DNA of 23,000 bases, from contig CAIIXF020000327.1 in NCBI GenBank assembly GCA_903813345.2, forward strand, positions 1 through 23,000, in the 5' to 3' direction. Below are positions 9,480-23,000 of this stretch, in pieces (the stretch's first letter is position 1; each line of letters begins with the position of its first letter). Below the pieces are notes generated by a model. The model did not search any database. It saw nothing but the letters and a program-made list of their open reading frames with translations, and was not told the origin of the DNA. Source of the DNA: Owenia fusiformis (taxonomy: Eukaryota; Annelida; Polychaeta; Sabellida; Oweniidae). Position numbers and translations under genes: made by a program.

Positions 9480-10808
9480 GCCAAACTGCCCTAATTCACG
9501 TCACCATACTAGTCAATGGGCAAAAGGTCAAACGCCTGACTTTTTATCTCGAGTTTTGGATTTATGTGGCCTCACTGGCCTATCTGAGGTTCTAAAGCTA
9601 TGTCTAAGCTACATTTTGACACTAAACTCAATAGGGGCCAACCATCTACTTTTTGAAATAATTGGTCAATTGTGACACTACCCCCTCTCTCTGCAGACAG
9701 AAATTGAAATTCACAAAAATCAAGGTAAAATTAATACGCCACTTGACTCGAAATTTTCCTTCAGATAACCCAAATAAACGCATTTTCAGAAGAAATGGCA
9801 TGTTGTCATTGCAAAAAGATGACAACTGTACCTACATACTAGCTTACTGACTCGTCATGATCACAATTGTGTTGGGACTACATTCATTTTTTTAAACTAC
9901 TTTTTTCTATTCAGCGGAAGTGACGTATTAGGGCATTTTGGCCTAATAGCCACATGGTTGGATGATTTTTGGCTTGAAATTGCGTTTTTCCAATTAAGTA
10001 GAGTTTTTCAAGTAGTTTTATGCAGTTTAAGAATATTCTGACAGCAATTATGAAAAATATGGCTACTTCATTACCCCTGGGGTCATTTTTCCAAGAACCC
10101 AATGGTTTTCCTTTAAATTTGACTAGTTTTTCATTTGCATCATAAAATCTACTGCCTGATGGTGACATTTTACAATATCGTGTCAAGAAATTGAGTATTT
10201 TAATGCATATTGCGATTTTTAGCCAAAATCACTGAACCGTGAACCAGAAAATTGGGCAAATTTGGCCTACTTTGGCAAAATTTTACTAAAATTATCATTT
10301 TTTTTGACACTTTATTCCATTCAACCACCTCCTGATTTGAAAAATGATGACAAATTTGATCAGTTTTGACTCTGGCCTGGAGAATTGGGACTTTTGAGAT
10401 ATTTTTAACTTGAATTTAGTCATTTAGAGTGAACAAATACATCAAAAATTGACACTTAACTGACCAATCTCTAACTGTACCCCTGATATGTACCTTCATT
10501 CTTCACTGGAAACCATAAGATGGAAAATTCAATCTTTATTATGAACATCAACTCATTGGCTTCCCCATTTACGACAACATGTGACATCTAGGGGTCATTA
10601 AGGGCGAAATTGTAGCCAAATATCGTCAAAATCAGTGGTTTTTGGGGTAAAAAGCGAAAACTGCTGATTCAGCAAAAACATTAAATTTGTTCATGAAAAT
10701 TCCCCTTTTTGCCTCCGTCCAGAATATGTTTCACACTAATAAACTTCAATTCTGGGCGATTCTGAGTAGTTTTAAAAAATTTTGGTCACTTTCACATGTG
10801 ACTAATAG
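9480..10808 (+). repeat. Array unit 8 (1,329 bp)
   Basis: Element 9480-9942, backbone 9950-10801, closing heptamer 10802-10808. Confidence 0.95.
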
Positions 10809-12136
10809 GCCAAACTGCCCTAATTCACGTCACCATACTAGTCAATGGGCAAAAGGTCAAACGCCTGACTTTTTATCTCGAGTTTTGGATTTATGTGGCC
10901 TCACTGGCCTATCTGAGGTTCTAAAGCTATGTCTAAGCTACATTTTGACACTAAACTCAATAGGGGCCAACCATCTACTTTTTGAAATAATTGGTCAATT
11001 GTGACACTACCCCCTCTCTCTGCAGACAGAAATTGAAATTCACAAAAATCAAGGTAAAATTAATACGCCACTTGACTCGAAATTTTCCTTCAGATAACCC
11101 AAATAAACGCATTTTCAGAAGAAATGGCATGTTGTCATTGCAAAAAGATGACAACTGTACCTACATACTAGCTTACTGACTCGTCATGATCACAATTGTG
11201 TTGGGACTACATTCATTTTTTTAAACTACTTTTTTCTATTCAGCGGAAGTGACGTATTAGGGCATTTTGGCCTAATAGCCACATGGTTGGATGATTTTTG
11301 GCTTGAAATTGCGTTTTTCCAATTAAGTAGAGTTTTTCAAGTAGTTTTATGCAGTTTAAGAATATTCTGACAGCAATTATGAAAAATATGGCTACTTCAT
11401 TACCCCTGGGGTCATTTTTCCAAGAACCCAATGGTTTTCCTTTAAATTTGACTAGTTTTTCATTTGCATCATAAAATCTACTGCCTGATGGTGACATTTT
11501 ACAATATCGTGTCAAGAAATTGAGTATTTTAATGCATATTGCGATTTTTAGCCAAAATCACTGAACCGTGAACCAGAAAATTGGGCAAATTTGGCCTACT
11601 TTGGCAAAATTTTACTAAAATTATCATTTTTTTGACACTTTATTCCATTCAACCACCTCCTGATTTGAAAAATGATGACAAATTTGATCAGTTTTGACTC
11701 TGGCCTGGAGAATTGGGACTTTTGAGATATTTTTAACTTGAATTTAGTCATTTAGAGTGAACAAATACATCAAAAATTGACACTTAACTGACCAATCTCT
11801 AACTGTACCCCTGATATGTACCTTCATTCTTCACTGGAAACCATAAGATGGAAAATTCAATCTTTATTATGAACATCAACTCATTGGCTTCCCCATTTAC
11901 GACAACATGTGACATCTAGGGGTCATTAAGGGCGAAATTGTAGCCAAATATCGTCAAAATCAGTGGTTTTTGGGGTAAAAAGCGAAAACTGCTGATTCAG
12001 CAAAAACATTAAATTTGTTCATGAAAATTCCCCTTTTTGCCTCCGTCCAGAATATGTTTCACACTAATAAACTTCAATTCTGGGCGATTCTGAGTAGTTT
12101 TAAAAAATTTTGGTCACTTTCACATGTGACTAATAG
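10809..12136 (+). repeat. Array unit 9 (1,328 bp, one T shorter)
   Basis: Element 10809-11271, backbone 11279-12129, closing heptamer 12130-12136. The poly-T run at 11627-11633 has 7 T where the other units have 8. This could be real slippage or a homopolymer sequencing error. Confidence 0.95.
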
Positions 12137-13465
12137 GCCAAACTGCCCTAATTCACGTCACCATACTAGTCAATGGGCAAAAGGTCAAACGCCTGACTTT
12201 TTATCTCGAGTTTTGGATTTATGTGGCCTCACTGGCCTATCTGAGGTTCTAAAGCTATGTCTAAGCTACATTTTGACACTAAACTCAATAGGGGCCAACC
12301 ATCTACTTTTTGAAATAATTGGTCAATTGTGACACTACCCCCTCTCTCTGCAGACAGAAATTGAAATTCACAAAAATCAAGGTAAAATTAATACGCCACT
12401 TGACTCGAAATTTTCCTTCAGATAACCCAAATAAACGCATTTTCAGAAGAAATGGCATGTTGTCATTGCAAAAAGATGACAACTGTACCTACATACTAGC
12501 TTACTGACTCGTCATGATCACAATTGTGTTGGGACTACATTCATTTTTTTAAACTACTTTTTTCTATTCAGCGGAAGTGACGTATTAGGGCATTTTGGCC
12601 TAATAGCCACATGGTTGGATGATTTTTGGCTTGAAATTGCGTTTTTCCAATTAAGTAGAGTTTTTCAAGTAGTTTTATGCAGTTTAAGAATATTCTGACA
12701 GCAATTATGAAAAATATGGCTACTTCATTACCCCTGGGGTCATTTTTCCAAGAACCCAATGGTTTTCCTTTAAATTTGACTAGTTTTTCATTTGCATCAT
12801 AAAATCTACTGCCTGATGGTGACATTTTACAATATCGTGTCAAGAAATTGAGTATTTTAATGCATATTGCGATTTTTAGCCAAAATCACTGAACCGTGAA
12901 CCAGAAAATTGGGCAAATTTGGCCTACTTTGGCAAAATTTTACTAAAATTATCATTTTTTTTGACACTTTATTCCATTCAACCACCTCCTGATTTGAAAA
13001 ATGATGACAAATTTGATCAGTTTTGACTCTGGCCTGGAGAATTGGGACTTTTGAGATATTTTTAACTTGAATTTAGTCATTTAGAGTGAACAAATACATC
13101 AAAAATTGACACTTAACTGACCAATCTCTAACTGTACCCCTGATATGTACCTTCATTCTTCACTGGAAACCATAAGATGGAAAATTCAATCTTTATTATG
13201 AACATCAACTCATTGGCTTCCCCATTTACGACAACATGTGACATCTAGGGGTCATTAAGGGCGAAATTGTAGCCAAATATCGTCAAAATCAGTGGTTTTT
13301 GGGGTAAAAAGCGAAAACTGCTGATTCAGCAAAAACATTAAATTTGTTCATGAAAATTCCCCTTTTTGCCTCCGTCCAGAATATGTTTCACACTAATAAA
13401 CTTCAATTCTGGGCGATTCTGAGTAGTTTTAAAAAATTTTGGTCACTTTCACATGTGACTAATAG
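12137..13465 (+). repeat. Array unit 10 (1,329 bp)
   Basis: Element 12137-12599, backbone 12607-13458, closing heptamer 13459-13465. Confidence 0.95.
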
Positions 13466-14794
13466 GCCAAACTGCCCTAATTCACGTCACCATACTAGTC
13501 AATGGGCAAAAGGTCAAACGCCTGACTTTTTATCTCGAGTTTTGGATTTATGTGGCCTCACTGGCCTATCTGAGGTTCTAAAGCTATGTCTAAGCTACAT
13601 TTTGACACTAAACTCAATAGGGGCCAACCATCTACTTTTTGAAATAATTGGTCAATTGTGACACTACCCCCTCTCTCTGCAGACAGAAATTGAAATTCAC
13701 AAAAATCAAGGTAAAATTAATACGCCACTTGACTCGAAATTTTCCTTCAGATAACCCAAATAAACGCATTTTCAGAAGAAATGGCATGTTGTCATTGCAA
13801 AAAGATGACAACTGTACCTACATACTAGCTTACTGACTCGTCATGATCACAATTGTGTTGGGACTACATTCATTTTTTTAAACTACTTTTTTCTATTCAG
13901 CGGAAGTGACGTATTAGGGCATTTTGGCCTAATAGCCACATGGTTGGATGATTTTTGGCTTGAAATTGCGTTTTTCCAATTAAGTAGAGTTTTTCAAGTA
14001 GTTTTATGCAGTTTAAGAATATTCTGACAGCAATTATGAAAAATATGGCTACTTCATTACCCCTGGGGTCATTTTTCCAAGAACCCAATGGTTTTCCTTT
14101 AAATTTGACTAGTTTTTCATTTGCATCATAAAATCTACTGCCTGATGGTGACATTTTACAATATCGTGTCAAGAAATTGAGTATTTTAATGCATATTGCG
14201 ATTTTTAGCCAAAATCACTGAACCGTGAACCAGAAAATTGGGCAAATTTGGCCTACTTTGGCAAAATTTTACTAAAATTATCATTTTTTTTGACACTTTA
14301 TTCCATTCAACCACCTCCTGATTTGAAAAATGATGACAAATTTGATCAGTTTTGACTCTGGCCTGGAGAATTGGGACTTTTGAGATATTTTTAACTTGAA
14401 TTTAGTCATTTAGAGTGAACAAATACATCAAAAATTGACACTTAACTGACCAATCTCTAACTGTACCCCTGATATGTACCTTCATTCTTCACTGGAAACC
14501 ATAAGATGGAAAATTCAATCTTTATTATGAACATCAACTCATTGGCTTCCCCATTTACGACAACATGTGACATCTAGGGGTCATTAAGGGCGAAATTGTA
14601 GCCAAATATCGTCAAAATCAGTGGTTTTTGGGGTAAAAAGCGAAAACTGCTGATTCAGCAAAAACATTAAATTTGTTCATGAAAATTCCCCTTTTTGCCT
14701 CCGTCCAGAATATGTTTCACACTAATAAACTTCAATTCTGGGCGATTCTGAGTAGTTTTAAAAAATTTTGGTCACTTTCACATGTGACTAATAG
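13466..14794 (+). repeat. Array unit 11 (1,329 bp)
   Basis: Element 13466-13928, backbone 13936-14787, closing heptamer 14788-14794. Confidence 0.95.
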
Positions 14795-16123
14795 GCCAAA
14801 CTGCCCTAATTCACGTCACCATACTAGTCAATGGGCAAAAGGTCAAACGCCTGACTTTTTATCTCGAGTTTTGGATTTATGTGGCCTCACTGGCCTATCT
14901 GAGGTTCTAAAGCTATGTCTAAGCTACATTTTGACACTAAACTCAATAGGGGCCAACCATCTACTTTTTGAAATAATTGGTCAATTGTGACACTACCCCC
15001 TCTCTCTGCAGACAGAAATTGAAATTCACAAAAATCAAGGTAAAATTAATACGCCACTTGACTCGAAATTTTCCTTCAGATAACCCAAATAAACGCATTT
15101 TCAGAAGAAATGGCATGTTGTCATTGCAAAAAGATGACAACTGTACCTACATACTAGCTTACTGACTCGTCATGATCACAATTGTGTTGGGACTACATTC
15201 ATTTTTTTAAACTACTTTTTTCTATTCAGCGGAAGTGACGTATTAGGGCATTTTGGCCTAATAGCCACATGGTTGGATGATTTTTGGCTTGAAATTGCGT
15301 TTTTCCAATTAAGTAGAGTTTTTCAAGTAGTTTTATGCAGTTTAAGAATATTCTGACAGCAATTATGAAAAATATGGCTACTTCATTACCCCTGGGGTCA
15401 TTTTTCCAAGAACCCAATGGTTTTCCTTTAAATTTGACTAGTTTTTCATTTGCATCATAAAATCTACTGCCTGATGGTGACATTTTACAATATCGTGTCA
15501 AGAAATTGAGTATTTTAATGCATATTGCGATTTTTAGCCAAAATCACTGAACCGTGAACCAGAAAATTGGGCAAATTTGGCCTACTTTGGCAAAATTTTA
15601 CTAAAATTATCATTTTTTTTGACACTTTATTCCATTCAACCACCTCCTGATTTGAAAAATGATGACAAATTTGATCAGTTTTGACTCTGGCCTGGAGAAT
15701 TGGGACTTTTGAGATATTTTTAACTTGAATTTAGTCATTTAGAGTGAACAAATACATCAAAAATTGACACTTAACTGACCAATCTCTAACTGTACCCCTG
15801 ATATGTACCTTCATTCTTCACTGGAAACCATAAGATGGAAAATTCAATCTTTATTATGAACATCAACTCATTGGCTTCCCCATTTACGACAACATGTGAC
15901 ATCTAGGGGTCATTAAGGGCGAAATTGTAGCCAAATATCGTCAAAATCAGTGGTTTTTGGGGTAAAAAGCGAAAACTGCTGATTCAGCAAAAACATTAAA
16001 TTTGTTCATGAAAATTCCCCTTTTTGCCTCCGTCCAGAATATGTTTCACACTAATAAACTTCAATTCTGGGCGATTCTGAGTAGTTTTAAAAAATTTTGG
16101 TCACTTTCACATGTGACTAATAG
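14795..16123 (+). repeat. Array unit 12 (1,329 bp)
   Basis: Element 14795-15257, backbone 15265-16116, closing heptamer 16117-16123. Confidence 0.95.
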
Positions 16124-17452
16124 GCCAAACTGCCCTAATTCACGTCACCATACTAGTCAATGGGCAAAAGGTCAAACGCCTGACTTTTTATCTCGAGTTT
16201 TGGATTTATGTGGCCTCACTGGCCTATCTGAGGTTCTAAAGCTATGTCTAAGCTACATTTTGACACTAAACTCAATAGGGGCCAACCATCTACTTTTTGA
16301 AATAATTGGTCAATTGTGACACTACCCCCTCTCTCTGCAGACAGAAATTGAAATTCACAAAAATCAAGGTAAAATTAATACGCCACTTGACTCGAAATTT
16401 TCCTTCAGATAACCCAAATAAACGCATTTTCAGAAGAAATGGCATGTTGTCATTGCAAAAAGATGACAACTGTACCTACATACTAGCTTACTGACTCGTC
16501 ATGATCACAATTGTGTTGGGACTACATTCATTTTTTTAAACTACTTTTTTCTATTCAGCGGAAGTGACGTATTAGGGCATTTTGGCCTAATAGCCACATG
16601 GTTGGATGATTTTTGGCTTGAAATTGCGTTTTTCCAATTAAGTAGAGTTTTTCAAGTAGTTTTATGCAGTTTAAGAATATTCTGACAGCAATTATGAAAA
16701 ATATGGCTACTTCATTACCCCTGGGGTCATTTTTCCAAGAACCCAATGGTTTTCCTTTAAATTTGACTAGTTTTTCATTTGCATCATAAAATCTACTGCC
16801 TGATGGTGACATTTTACAATATCGTGTCAAGAAATTGAGTATTTTAATGCATATTGCGATTTTTAGCCAAAATCACTGAACCGTGAACCAGAAAATTGGG
16901 CAAATTTGGCCTACTTTGGCAAAATTTTACTAAAATTATCATTTTTTTTGACACTTTATTCCATTCAACCACCTCCTGATTTGAAAAATGATGACAAATT
17001 TGATCAGTTTTGACTCTGGCCTGGAGAATTGGGACTTTTGAGATATTTTTAACTTGAATTTAGTCATTTAGAGTGAACAAATACATCAAAAATTGACACT
17101 TAACTGACCAATCTCTAACTGTACCCCTGATATGTACCTTCATTCTTCACTGGAAACCATAAGATGGAAAATTCAATCTTTATTATGAACATCAACTCAT
17201 TGGCTTCCCCATTTACGACAACATGTGACATCTAGGGGTCATTAAGGGCGAAATTGTAGCCAAATATCGTCAAAATCAGTGGTTTTTGGGGTAAAAAGCG
17301 AAAACTGCTGATTCAGCAAAAACATTAAATTTGTTCATGAAAATTCCCCTTTTTGCCTCCGTCCAGAATATGTTTCACACTAATAAACTTCAATTCTGGG
17401 CGATTCTGAGTAGTTTTAAAAAATTTTGGTCACTTTCACATGTGACTAATAG
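16124..17452 (+). repeat. Array unit 13 (1,329 bp)
   Basis: Element 16124-16586, backbone 16594-17445, closing heptamer 17446-17452. Confidence 0.95.
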
Positions 17453-18781
17453 GCCAAACTGCCCTAATTCACGTCACCATACTAGTCAATGGGCAAAAGG
17501 TCAAACGCCTGACTTTTTATCTCGAGTTTTGGATTTATGTGGCCTCACTGGCCTATCTGAGGTTCTAAAGCTATGTCTAAGCTACATTTTGACACTAAAC
17601 TCAATAGGGGCCAACCATCTACTTTTTGAAATAATTGGTCAATTGTGACACTACCCCCTCTCTCTGCAGACAGAAATTGAAATTCACAAAAATCAAGGTA
17701 AAATTAATACGCCACTTGACTCGAAATTTTCCTTCAGATAACCCAAATAAACGCATTTTCAGAAGAAATGGCATGTTGTCATTGCAAAAAGATGACAACT
17801 GTACCTACATACTAGCTTACTGACTCGTCATGATCACAATTGTGTTGGGACTACATTCATTTTTTTAAACTACTTTTTTCTATTCAGCGGAAGTGACGTA
17901 TTAGGGCATTTTGGCCTAATAGCCACATGGTTGGATGATTTTTGGCTTGAAATTGCGTTTTTCCAATTAAGTAGAGTTTTTCAAGTAGTTTTATGCAGTT
18001 TAAGAATATTCTGACAGCAATTATGAAAAATATGGCTACTTCATTACCCCTGGGGTCATTTTTCCAAGAACCCAATGGTTTTCCTTTAAATTTGACTAGT
18101 TTTTCATTTGCATCATAAAATCTACTGCCTGATGGTGACATTTTACAATATCGTGTCAAGAAATTGAGTATTTTAATGCATATTGCGATTTTTAGCCAAA
18201 ATCACTGAACCGTGAACCAGAAAATTGGGCAAATTTGGCCTACTTTGGCAAAATTTTACTAAAATTATCATTTTTTTTGACACTTTATTCCATTCAACCA
18301 CCTCCTGATTTGAAAAATGATGACAAATTTGATCAGTTTTGACTCTGGCCTGGAGAATTGGGACTTTTGAGATATTTTTAACTTGAATTTAGTCATTTAG
18401 AGTGAACAAATACATCAAAAATTGACACTTAACTGACCAATCTCTAACTGTACCCCTGATATGTACCTTCATTCTTCACTGGAAACCATAAGATGGAAAA
18501 TTCAATCTTTATTATGAACATCAACTCATTGGCTTCCCCATTTACGACAACATGTGACATCTAGGGGTCATTAAGGGCGAAATTGTAGCCAAATATCGTC
18601 AAAATCAGTGGTTTTTGGGGTAAAAAGCGAAAACTGCTGATTCAGCAAAAACATTAAATTTGTTCATGAAAATTCCCCTTTTTGCCTCCGTCCAGAATAT
18701 GTTTCACACTAATAAACTTCAATTCTGGGCGATTCTGAGTAGTTTTAAAAAATTTTGGTCACTTTCACATGTGACTAATAG
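17453..18781 (+). repeat. Array unit 14 (1,329 bp)
   Basis: Element 17453-17915, backbone 17923-18774, closing heptamer 18775-18781. Confidence 0.95.
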
Positions 18782-20110
18782 GCCAAACTGCCCTAATTCA
18801 CGTCACCATACTAGTCAATGGGCAAAAGGTCAAACGCCTGACTTTTTATCTCGAGTTTTGGATTTATGTGGCCTCACTGGCCTATCTGAGGTTCTAAAGC
18901 TATGTCTAAGCTACATTTTGACACTAAACTCAATAGGGGCCAACCATCTACTTTTTGAAATAATTGGTCAATTGTGACACTACCCCCTCTCTCTGCAGAC
19001 AGAAATTGAAATTCACAAAAATCAAGGTAAAATTAATACGCCACTTGACTCGAAATTTTCCTTCAGATAACCCAAATAAACGCATTTTCAGAAGAAATGG
19101 CATGTTGTCATTGCAAAAAGATGACAACTGTACCTACATACTAGCTTACTGACTCGTCATGATCACAATTGTGTTGGGACTACATTCATTTTTTTAAACT
19201 ACTTTTTTCTATTCAGCGGAAGTGACGTATTAGGGCATTTTGGCCTAATAGCCACATGGTTGGATGATTTTTGGCTTGAAATTGCGTTTTTCCAATTAAG
19301 TAGAGTTTTTCAAGTAGTTTTATGCAGTTTAAGAATATTCTGACAGCAATTATGAAAAATATGGCTACTTCATTACCCCTGGGGTCATTTTTCCAAGAAC
19401 CCAATGGTTTTCCTTTAAATTTGACTAGTTTTTCATTTGCATCATAAAATCTACTGCCTGATGGTGACATTTTACAATATCGTGTCAAGAAATTGAGTAT
19501 TTTAATGCATATTGCGATTTTTAGCCAAAATCACTGAACCGTGAACCAGAAAATTGGGCAAATTTGGCCTACTTTGGCAAAATTTTACTAAAATTATCAT
19601 TTTTTTTGACACTTTATTCCATTCAACCACCTCCTGATTTGAAAAATGATGACAAATTTGATCAGTTTTGACTCTGGCCTGGAGAATTGGGACTTTTGAG
19701 ATATTTTTAACTTGAATTTAGTCATTTAGAGTGAACAAATACATCAAAAATTGACACTTAACTGACCAATCTCTAACTGTACCCCTGATATGTACCTTCA
19801 TTCTTCACTGGAAACCATAAGATGGAAAATTCAATCTTTATTATGAACATCAACTCATTGGCTTCCCCATTTACGACAACATGTGACATCTAGGGGTCAT
19901 TAAGGGCGAAATTGTAGCCAAATATCGTCAAAATCAGTGGTTTTTGGGGTAAAAAGCGAAAACTGCTGATTCAGCAAAAACATTAAATTTGTTCATGAAA
20001 ATTCCCCTTTTTGCCTCCGTCCAGAATATGTTTCACACTAATAAACTTCAATTCTGGGCGATTCTGAGTAGTTTTAAAAAATTTTGGTCACTTTCACATG
20101 TGACTAATAG
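18782..20110 (+). repeat. Array unit 15 (1,329 bp)
   Basis: Element 18782-19244, backbone 19252-20103, closing heptamer 20104-20110. Confidence 0.95.
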
Positions 20111-21439
20111 GCCAAACTGCCCTAATTCACGTCACCATACTAGTCAATGGGCAAAAGGTCAAACGCCTGACTTTTTATCTCGAGTTTTGGATTTATGTGG
20201 CCTCACTGGCCTATCTGAGGTTCTAAAGCTATGTCTAAGCTACATTTTGACACTAAACTCAATAGGGGCCAACCATCTACTTTTTGAAATAATTGGTCAA
20301 TTGTGACACTACCCCCTCTCTCTGCAGACAGAAATTGAAATTCACAAAAATCAAGGTAAAATTAATACGCCACTTGACTCGAAATTTTCCTTCAGATAAC
20401 CCAAATAAACGCATTTTCAGAAGAAATGGCATGTTGTCATTGCAAAAAGATGACAACTGTACCTACATACTAGCTTACTGACTCGTCATGATCACAATTG
20501 TGTTGGGACTACATTCATTTTTTTAAACTACTTTTTTCTATTCAGCGGAAGTGACGTATTAGGGCATTTTGGCCTAATAGCCACATGGTTGGATGATTTT
20601 TGGCTTGAAATTGCGTTTTTCCAATTAAGTAGAGTTTTTCAAGTAGTTTTATGCAGTTTAAGAATATTCTGACAGCAATTATGAAAAATATGGCTACTTC
20701 ATTACCCCTGGGGTCATTTTTCCAAGAACCCAATGGTTTTCCTTTAAATTTGACTAGTTTTTCATTTGCATCATAAAATCTACTGCCTGATGGTGACATT
20801 TTACAATATCGTGTCAAGAAATTGAGTATTTTAATGCATATTGCGATTTTTAGCCAAAATCACTGAACCGTGAACCAGAAAATTGGGCAAATTTGGCCTA
20901 CTTTGGCAAAATTTTACTAAAATTATCATTTTTTTTGACACTTTATTCCATTCAACCACCTCCTGATTTGAAAAATGATGACAAATTTGATCAGTTTTGA
21001 CTCTGGCCTGGAGAATTGGGACTTTTGAGATATTTTTAACTTGAATTTAGTCATTTAGAGTGAACAAATACATCAAAAATTGACACTTAACTGACCAATC
21101 TCTAACTGTACCCCTGATATGTACCTTCATTCTTCACTGGAAACCATAAGATGGAAAATTCAATCTTTATTATGAACATCAACTCATTGGCTTCCCCATT
21201 TACGACAACATGTGACATCTAGGGGTCATTAAGGGCGAAATTGTAGCCAAATATCGTCAAAATCAGTGGTTTTTGGGGTAAAAAGCGAAAACTGCTGATT
21301 CAGCAAAAACATTAAATTTGTTCATGAAAATTCCCCTTTTTGCCTCCGTCCAGAATATGTTTCACACTAATAAACTTCAATTCTGGGCGATTCTGAGTAG
21401 TTTTAAAAAATTTTGGTCACTTTCACATGTGACTAATAG
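20111..21439 (+). repeat. Array unit 16 (1,329 bp)
   Basis: Element 20111-20573, backbone 20581-21432, closing heptamer 21433-21439. Confidence 0.95.
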
Positions 21440-22768
21440 GCCAAACTGCCCTAATTCACGTCACCATACTAGTCAATGGGCAAAAGGTCAAACGCCTGAC
21501 TTTTTATCTCGAGTTTTGGATTTATGTGGCCTCACTGGCCTATCTGAGGTTCTAAAGCTATGTCTAAGCTACATTTTGACACTAAACTCAATAGGGGCCA
21601 ACCATCTACTTTTTGAAATAATTGGTCAATTGTGACACTACCCCCTCTCTCTGCAGACAGAAATTGAAATTCACAAAAATCAAGGTAAAATTAATACGCC
21701 ACTTGACTCGAAATTTTCCTTCAGATAACCCAAATAAACGCATTTTCAGAAGAAATGGCATGTTGTCATTGCAAAAAGATGACAACTGTACCTACATACT
21801 AGCTTACTGACTCGTCATGATCACAATTGTGTTGGGACTACATTCATTTTTTTAAACTACTTTTTTCTATTCAGCGGAAGTGACGTATTAGGGCATTTTG
21901 GCCTAATAGCCACATGGTTGGATGATTTTTGGCTTGAAATTGCGTTTTTCCAATTAAGTAGAGTTTTTCAAGTAGTTTTATGCAGTTTAAGAATATTCTG
22001 ACAGCAATTATGAAAAATATGGCTACTTCATTACCCCTGGGGTCATTTTTCCAAGAACCCAATGGTTTTCCTTTAAATTTGACTAGTTTTTCATTTGCAT
22101 CATAAAATCTACTGCCTGATGGTGACATTTTACAATATCGTGTCAAGAAATTGAGTATTTTAATGCATATTGCGATTTTTAGCCAAAATCACTGAACCGT
22201 GAACCAGAAAATTGGGCAAATTTGGCCTACTTTGGCAAAATTTTACTAAAATTATCATTTTTTTTGACACTTTATTCCATTCAACCACCTCCTGATTTGA
22301 AAAATGATGACAAATTTGATCAGTTTTGACTCTGGCCTGGAGAATTGGGACTTTTGAGATATTTTTAACTTGAATTTAGTCATTTAGAGTGAACAAATAC
22401 ATCAAAAATTGACACTTAACTGACCAATCTCTAACTGTACCCCTGATATGTACCTTCATTCTTCACTGGAAACCATAAGATGGAAAATTCAATCTTTATT
22501 ATGAACATCAACTCATTGGCTTCCCCATTTACGACAACATGTGACATCTAGGGGTCATTAAGGGCGAAATTGTAGCCAAATATCGTCAAAATCAGTGGTT
22601 TTTGGGGTAAAAAGCGAAAACTGCTGATTCAGCAAAAACATTAAATTTGTTCATGAAAATTCCCCTTTTTGCCTCCGTCCAGAATATGTTTCACACTAAT
22701 AAACTTCAATTCTGGGCGATTCTGAGTAGTTTTAAAAAATTTTGGTCACTTTCACATGTGACTAATAG
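21440..22768 (+). repeat. Array unit 17 (1,329 bp)
   Basis: Element 21440-21902, backbone 21910-22761, closing heptamer 22762-22768. Confidence 0.95.
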
Positions 22769-23000
22769 GCCAAACTGCCCTAATTCACGTCACCATACTA
22801 GTCAATGGGCAAAAGGTCAAACGCCTGACTTTTTATCTCGAGTTTTGGATTTATGTGGCCTCACTGGCCTATCTGAGGTTCTAAAGCTATGTCTAAGCTA
22901 CATTTTGACACTAAACTCAATAGGGGCCAACCATCTACTTTTTGAAATAATTGGTCAATTGTGACACTACCCCCTCTCTCTGCAGACAGAAATTGAAATT
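22769..23000 (+). repeat. Array unit 18, partial (window edge)
   Basis: The first 232 bp of the MITE-like element are present. The cut is the window end, not a biological boundary. Confidence 0.95.

Larger units (their letters stand above)
647..23000 (+). repeat. Satellite-like tandem array, 1,329-bp unit, head to tail
   Basis: The same sequence returns every 1,329 bp from 647 to the window end: 16 complete full-size units (one of them 1,328 bp), one 859-bp unit, and a 232-bp partial unit. All are in one orientation. Comparing copies by eye I found no substitutions, and the conceptual translations of the recurring short frames are identical in every unit. The first unit at the array edge is as conserved as internal ones. 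This uniformity implies recent amplification or strong homogenisation (unequal exchange, gene conversion or rolling-circle re-insertion). The array continues past 23000, so its total size is unknown. No rRNA, tRNA, snRNA, histone or other gene-cluster signature occurs in the unit. Phase is set here at the first base of the transposon-like segment. Confidence 0.97.

Noticed and set aside
647-23000. CRISPR array, or a tandem gene cluster such as rDNA, 5S or histone genes
   Set aside because: The unit is 1.3 kb without short repeats and variable spacers. Neither strand shows an rRNA, tRNA-like or histone signature.
647-23000. Centromeric satellite with CENP-B boxes
   Set aside because: I found no motif fitting the CENP-B box pattern in the unit. 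The sequence alone gives no basis for a centromeric role.

Overview
This window is almost entirely a eukaryotic-type satellite array and contains no gene I can support. From 647 to the right edge (23000) a 1,329-bp unit repeats head to tail: 16 complete full-size units, one 859-bp short unit and a 232-bp partial unit that runs off the window. The units look essentially identical by eye. The only differences I found are the short unit (7292-8150) and one missing T in a poly-T run (11627-11633). The DNA is strongly AT-rich, lacks operon-like gene packing, and has no rRNA, tRNA or protein-coding signature. That suggests intergenic or heterochromatic DNA of a eukaryote, possibly an invertebrate, but the sequence does not identify the organism.

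Each full unit is composite. It holds (a) a 463-bp segment with terminal inverted repeats (GCCAAACTGCCCTAAT... at the left, GCCAAAATGCCCTAAT... at the right when reverse-complemented), flanked on both sides by the heptamer CTAATAG, and (b) an 852-bp backbone. This is the form of a small non-autonomous DNA transposon (MITE-like) inserted into a satellite monomer with a 7-bp target-site duplication. The short unit is the matching empty site. It has the same backbone, one CTAATAG, and lacks exactly 470 bp (element plus one heptamer).

The left flank (1-640) is not unrelated sequence. Read on the minus strand, 435-640 and 1-53 are a diverged copy of the first ~260 bp of the same element, head to head with the first array unit across a 6-bp spacer (641-646). 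That copy carries about 380 bp (54-434) that the array element lacks, so either the array element is an internally deleted derivative or the flanking copy was itself invaded. The array starts exactly at the element's terminal base, not inside the backbone.

The short ORFs that recur once per unit (62 and 105 codons on +, 91 codons on -) follow from array identity. Two of the three cross the transposon/backbone junction and none shows a recognisable domain, so they are not annotated as genes. The points of interest are structural: a transposon locked into a homogenised satellite, an empty-site unit that defines its ends, a near-palindromic target, and an array edge that coincides with a transposon terminus.
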